Origin: JADZAI01 sp047602465
GTDB taxonomy: Bacteria > Pseudomonadota > Alphaproteobacteria > Micropepsales > Micropepsaceae
Assembly (NCBI GenBank): GCA_047602465.1
Contig: JASGHF010000001.1
Span: 1,240,001 to 1,304,000, forward strand
Reading direction: 5' to 3'
Length of the DNA stretch: 64,000 nucleotides
Position 1 is the first letter of the stretch, and every line of letters starts with the position of its first letter. A program made the translations under genes and the position numbers. A model generated the notes under the pieces. The model was not told where the DNA came from, did not search any database, and saw only the letters and a program-made list of their open reading frames with translations. Below, piece after piece: positions 60,746-64,000 of this stretch.

Positions 60746-61732
60746 CTATTCGGCCGCGGCGAGCGCTGCGTTCGCGCCGAAGGTCGCGGCGCGGGCAGCG
60801 TCGTACTGGGCTTTCAGCTCGCCGACGAGATCGGCGACGCTGGGCGAGGTCTTCACCTGACCGACGCCCTGGCCGGCGCCCCAGATGTCCTTCCACGCCT
60901 TCTTGTCCATGTTGCCGCCCGAACCGAAATTCATCTTCGACTTGTCGCTTTCGGGCAGCGCCTTGGGATCGAGGCCGGCGGCGCTGATGGAGGGGCCAAG
61001 ATAGTTGCCGTGAACCCCGGTGAAGAGGTTGGAATAGACGATGTCGTCGGCGGCGCTGTCGATGATCGCCTGTTTGTAGCCTTCGACGGCGTTCGCCTCC
61101 TCGGTCGCGATGAAGCGCGTGCCGATATAGGCGAGGTCGGCGCCCAGAGCCTCCGCAGCGAAGATGGATCGGCCATCGGCGATGGAGCCCGACAGCAGGA
61201 TCGTGCCCTTGAACCAGGAGCGGATTTCCGGGACCAGCGCGAAGGGCGAGAGCGTGCCGGCATGGCCGCCTGCGCCGGCGCAGACAAGGATGAGGCCGTC
61301 GACGCCTTCATCCGCCGCCTTCTTCGCGTGACGCACGTTGATGACGTCGTGCCAGATGACGCCGCCGGCGGCGTGCATCTTGTCGACGACGAATTTCGGG
61401 GCGCGCAGCGACGTGATGGTAATCGGCACCGCGTGTTCGGCGCAGACATCGACGTCGTGCTCAAGCCGGTCGTTCGAGGTGTGGGCGATCTGGTTGACGG
61501 CGAAGGGCGCGGCCTTCCTGCCGGTTTTGGCCTCCCAATCAGCGAGTTCGCCCTTGATGCGTTTCAGCCACTCGCCGAGCACCGGAGCGGGCCGCGCGTT
61601 CAGCGCCGGGAACGAGCCGATGACGCCGGCCTTGCACTGGGCGATGACCAGTTCGGGGCCGGAGACGATGAAGAGCGGCGAGCCGACGACAGGAACCGAC
61701 AGGCGGCCTTTGAGAAAATCGGGGATGGGCAT
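60746..61732 (-). CDS. Flavin-dependent nitronate monooxygenase-family protein
   Basis: A 328-residue TIM-barrel flavoprotein. MPIPDFLKGRLSVPVVGSPLF is the usual start. PFAVNQIAHTSND, VCAEHAVPITITSLRAP, GVIWHDVINVRHAKKAADEGVDG, AGGHAGTLSPFALVPEIR and SGSIADGRSIFAAEALGAD match the 2-nitropropane dioxygenase/NMO family. It is the 3' gene of a minus-strand run with enoyl-CoA hydratase and a thioesterase, suggesting catabolism of an acyl-CoA. The true substrate is unknown. Confidence 0.9.
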   Translation of the reverse strand: MPIPDFLKGRLSVPVVGSPLFIVSGPELVIAQCKAGVIGSFPALNARPAPVLGEWLKRIKGELADWEAKTGRKAAPFAVNQIAHTSNDRLEHDVDVCAEHAVPITITSLRAPKFVVDKMHAAGGVIWHDVINVRHAKKAADEGVDGLILVCAGAGGHAGTLSPFALVPEIRSWFKGTILLSGSIADGRSIFAAEALGADLAYIGTRFIATEEANAVEGYKQAIIDSAADDIVYSNLFTGVHGNYLGPSISAAGLDPKALPESDKSKMNFGSGGNMDKKAWKDIWGAGQGVGQVKTSPSVADLVGELKAQYDAARAATFGANAALAAAE

Positions 61733-61751
61733 GGAGCGTTTCCTTTTCGCC

Positions 61752-62528
61752 TCAGGCGACGGTTTTCGTGAAATCGGGCGTTCGTTTTTCGAGGAAGGCG
61801 GAGAAGGCCTCACGCGCCTCGGCAGAGCCCATCTGCGCGGCGAAGATGCGGCCCTCTTCCTCCATGCGCGCCAGGCGTTCCGCCGGATCGCCGCGCAGCA
61901 GCGCCTTGGTGAGGCGGATGGCCTCAGGCGGTTTGGCGGCGACGATCTCAGCGGCCGCGATGGCGGCGGCTTCCGCGCCGCCCGTCGGCGTCACGCGGTT
62001 GACGAAGCCGGCGGCCTTGGCCTCGTGCGGCCCGAAGCGTTCGGCGAACATCATCATCTCGGCGGCGATCTGATGGCCGGTGATGCGCGGCATCAGCAGG
62101 GACGACGCGGCCTCCGGCACCAGACCCAGATTGACGAACGGGCATTGCAGCTTCGCGCCCTCCGCCGCGACGACGAAGTCGCAATGGAAGAGCATCGTCA
62201 CGCCGACGCCGACCGCAACGCCTTCCACGGCGGCGAGAAGCGGCTTGGGGTGGACGCACAGCGCCTTCAGGAAGCGGCTGACGGGCGCTTCCCCGTCGGT
62301 CGATTTGCCGGCGCCGCTGGCGAAATCGGCGATGTCGTTGCCGGCGGTGAAACAGCCGCCTGCGCCGGAGATGACGGTGGCGCGGATGCCGTCATCGGTG
62401 ATGGCCGCCGTCATCGCATCGGCGAGCGCCGCATACATGGCGGGCGAGAGCGCGTTCTTCTTGTCGGGCCGGTTGAGGCGCAGAACCTGCACATGGCCGC
62501 GGCGTTCGATCTGGACGTGGTTGGTCAT
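61752..62528 (-). CDS. Enoyl-CoA hydratase/isomerase family protein
   Basis: A 258-residue crotonase-fold enzyme. The oxyanion-hole segments ITDDGIRATVISGAGGCFTAGNDIADFA and KPLLAAVEGVAVGVGVTMLFHCDFVVA are clear, and LGLVPEAASSLLMPRITG follows. Catalytic residues of the second Glu position are not obvious (VPEAASS), so hydratase or isomerase activity cannot be decided. The start ATG 62528 overlaps the thioesterase stop. Confidence 0.9.
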   Translation of the reverse strand: MTNHVQIERRGHVQVLRLNRPDKKNALSPAMYAALADAMTAAITDDGIRATVISGAGGCFTAGNDIADFASGAGKSTDGEAPVSRFLKALCVHPKPLLAAVEGVAVGVGVTMLFHCDFVVAAEGAKLQCPFVNLGLVPEAASSLLMPRITGHQIAAEMMMFAERFGPHEAKAAGFVNRVTPTGGAEAAAIAAAEIVAAKPPEAIRLTKALLRGDPAERLARMEEEGRIFAAQMGSAEAREAFSAFLEKRTPDFTKTVA

Positions 62529-63037
62529 GCGGCTTTCTCCTTGGGCGCGGCGAAAATCATGCAGGTGGAGGTGGCGGTGGCATAGAGACGGCCGCGCGCA
62601 TCCTGAAGCACCGCCTCCGTCGTCGCGACGGTGCGGCCGCGGCTCACCACCCTGCCGGTGCAGGTGAGCGGGCCGGTGTCCTTGTTTGCGGCGCGGAGGA
62701 ATTTGACCTCAAGCGTCAGGCTGGTGAAGCCCTGCCCCTTCGACAGCGTCGTATGCAGCGCGCAGCCGCAGGCGCTGTCGAGAATGGTGGAGAAGATACC
62801 GCCATGCATCGTGCCGAGCGGGTTGTTGTGAAACTCCTGCGGCTCGATGCCGAAGGTGACCTCGCCTTCCTTCACGGCGACAGCCTTCATGTCGATGGTC
62901 TTGCTGATCGGCGCGTGGCCGCCGGAGGTCAGCATGCGCGAGATGAACTCAAGCCCCGTGGAACTGGCGGCCGCCTCGAGAATCTCGGCCGGGTCGGGCC
63001 AGGAATAGGTGCGGGTGCGCGCGGGCGCATCGGTCAT
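62525..63037 (-). CDS. PaaI-type hotdog thioesterase
   Basis: A 170-residue hotdog-fold protein. The segment FHNNPLGTMHGGIFSTILDSACGCAL is the PaaI/thioesterase signature (HGG). Strands KFLRAANKDTGPLTCTGRVVSRGRTVATTEAVL follow. It probably hydrolyses acyl-CoA formed or used by the downstream hydratase. It is the first gene of the operon, divergent from the HxlR regulator. Confidence 0.9.
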   Translation of the reverse strand: MTDAPARTRTYSWPDPAEILEAAASSTGLEFISRMLTSGGHAPISKTIDMKAVAVKEGEVTFGIEPQEFHNNPLGTMHGGIFSTILDSACGCALHTTLSKGQGFTSLTLEVKFLRAANKDTGPLTCTGRVVSRGRTVATTEAVLQDARGRLYATATSTCMIFAAPKEKAA

Positions 63038-63050
63038 GGAGATGCCTCGT

Positions 63051-63089
63051 CGATAGGTTCAATGGTGAGACTATTTCGATTGGTTCAAT
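63051..63089. promoter_or_regulatory. Direct repeat in the hxlR/thioesterase divergent promoter
   Basis: CGATNGGTTCAAT occurs at 63051-63063 and 63077-63089, 26 bp apart (one mismatch between copies). It lies between the divergent starts at 63037 and 63115. This spacing suits cooperative binding of a dimeric winged-helix regulator, most likely the adjacent HxlR protein. Confidence 0.5.
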
Positions 63090-63114
63090 AACGCAACCAT
63101 GGTACCGTAACGTC

Positions 63115-63555
63115 ATGAAGCGCCTGCCCCTGAACAAACAGCCCTGCCCCATCGCCCGCTCGCTGGATATTTTCGGCGAATGGTGGAGCCTCATCATCCT
63201 GCGCGAGTGCTTTTCCGGCGTGACGCGGTTCGACGATTTCCAGAAAAATCTGGGCATCTCGAAGAACACGCTGACCGCGCGCCTGAACAAGATGGTGGAG
63301 CGCGGCATATTGCGCCGCGCGCCGATCGCGCCCGGCGCGCTGCGCGAGCACTACAAGCTGACCGAAATGGGCAAGGAGCTGCACACGGTGTTCATCGCGC
63401 TGCGTCAGTGGGGCGACAAATGGACATTCGACGGCGAAACGCCGCCCAATGTCGTCGTGGAGCGCAAGAATGGCCGTGCCGTTGCGCCGGTGGCCGTGCG
63501 ATCGCAAACGGGCCGCGTGCTGAAGCCCCGCGACACGATGCTGGTCAAGCTCTAG
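63115..63555 (+). CDS. HxlR-family winged-helix transcriptional regulator
   Basis: A 146-residue regulator. The HxlR signature CPIARSLDIFGEWWSLIILRECF is present. The winged helix FQKNLGISKNTLTARLNKMVERGILRRAP is followed by YKLTEMGKELHTVFIAL. Members often respond to aldehydes, quinones or related stress. It is divergent from the thioesterase/hydratase/NMO operon, which it likely controls. It ends overlapping the convergent carotenoid-oxygenase gene by 3 bases. Confidence 0.92.
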   Translation: MKRLPLNKQPCPIARSLDIFGEWWSLIILRECFSGVTRFDDFQKNLGISKNTLTARLNKMVERGILRRAPIAPGALREHYKLTEMGKELHTVFIALRQWGDKWTFDGETPPNVVVERKNGRAVAPVAVRSQTGRVLKPRDTMLVKL

Positions 63556-64000
63556 ACGGCGGGACACCAACTGCCGTGGAAGCCCTGGGGCACGCGGCGC
63601 GGCAGTTCGACGCGCGCAGCGTTTTCCAGCGTCGCGGCATCGAGGATGTGGAAATCGCTGGTCCCGCGCTCCGCATCGAACACGAAGCCGAGCAGCCAGC
63701 CGTCATCCTCCGCCGCGTCCGCGTGTTTGGGCACATGCACGAATTCCGACATCATCGCTTCGCCGAAGCGACGGATGGCGCGGGCGCCGGTCTTCATGTC
63801 GTAGCGGGCGAGCGCGGAGAAGTTCTCCTCCGTCGCGTGGTCGAAGGGAACGCCGACCGGCGCATAGGCGTAGCGGTGCGGCAGGCCGGTCAGCCGTTCG
63901 TCGATGCGCGGGAATTCCAGCGTCAGATCGTCCAGCGCCGCCTCGTCGGCTGATGACGCGCCGGGCCGCACCGTCCAGCGCCACAGCCGCGAAGCGTCGA
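63552..64000 (-). CDS. Carotenoid oxygenase family protein, C-terminal part (5' end outside window)
   Basis: The open frame reads from the window edge to 63552. The segments RLWRWTV, FDHATEENFSALARYDMKTG, MSEFVHVPKHADAAEDDGWLL and the C-terminal VPQGFHGSW match the RPE65/carotenoid-cleavage family, whose fourth iron-binding His is the one in GFHG. About 149 residues are visible. The enzyme would cleave a carotenoid or stilbene double bond; the product cannot be told. Confidence 0.85.
   Translation of the reverse strand, partial: DASRLWRWTVRPGASSADEAALDDLTLEFPRIDERLTGLPHRYAYAPVGVPFDHATEENFSALARYDMKTGARAIRRFGEAMMSEFVHVPKHADAAEDDGWLLGFVFDAERGTSDFHILDAATLENAARVELPRRVPQGFHGSWCPAV

Overview
The window is one continuous piece of a high-GC alphaproteobacterial chromosome, with no sign of phage, plasmid or CRISPR. 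The class is inferred from several things. The order yebC-ruvCAB-ybgC-tolQRAB-pal is alphaproteobacterial. There are homologues of RcdA (CtrA degradation) and TrcR (cell-cycle regulator). The tRNA-His lacks the extra G at -1 and has A73. CtrA-like TTAA-N7-TTAA motifs are present. I cannot name a genus from the sequence alone; a Caulobacterales- or Rhizobiales-like lineage is likely.

Layout. 1-1445: the 3' end of secA. 1526-13586 (mostly minus strand): the cell-envelope and recombination block pal-tolB-tolA-tolR-tolQ, ybgC, ruvB-ruvA-ruvC and yebC. This normally compact cluster carries two insertions: a pair of plus-strand secreted orphan proteins (6175-7230), and two tandem PKMT-like methyltransferases (9891-12810). 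13656-20710: a FAD-dependent oxidoreductase, small unknowns, a YmdB-like phosphodiesterase, 5-formyltetrahydrofolate cyclo-ligase, a candidate 6S RNA, an MFS symporter, zapA and a DUF4164 protein. 20833-26557: the carbon block tkt-gap-(small membrane ORF)-pgk-fba. 26650-30046: a Fic/winged-helix protein with its own operator-rich promoter, then thiE, a Sel1-repeat protein and suhB. 30168-32177: a MotA/ExbB-like and OmpA/MotB-like pair. 32258-40460: a paraoxonase-like protein, an ABC exporter, ogt, rpmE, rcdA, DUF1192, quinone oxidoreductase, trcR and an MFS transporter.

40608-41816 holds three tandem copies of a tiny secreted or membrane protein ending in a poly-aspartate tail. 41940-45399: dps and a copper-resistance operon (copA-copB-cupredoxin) behind a CsoR-like operator. 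45484-51460: an SDR, topoisomerase IB, tRNA-His, a PAS histidine kinase and AsmA. 51624-60081: an iron-uptake binding protein and permease, plus a polyamine ABC transporter whose potA-potD and potB-potC halves are split by an inverted MFS gene. 60141-64000: a frameshifted DUF1796 gene, a flavin oxidoreductase/enoyl-CoA hydratase/thioesterase operon with a divergent HxlR regulator, and the 3' end of a carotenoid-oxygenase gene.

Most of the window is housekeeping. The unusual items are the Fic protein with Tyr in place of the catalytic His and its operator array, the triplicated poly-Asp proteins with duplicated flanking signals, a near-consensus promoter bracketed by perfect inverted repeats with no gene behind it, a 6S RNA overlapping the open frame of the folate enzyme, and a small family of hairpin repeats (three close copies and one diverged relative).
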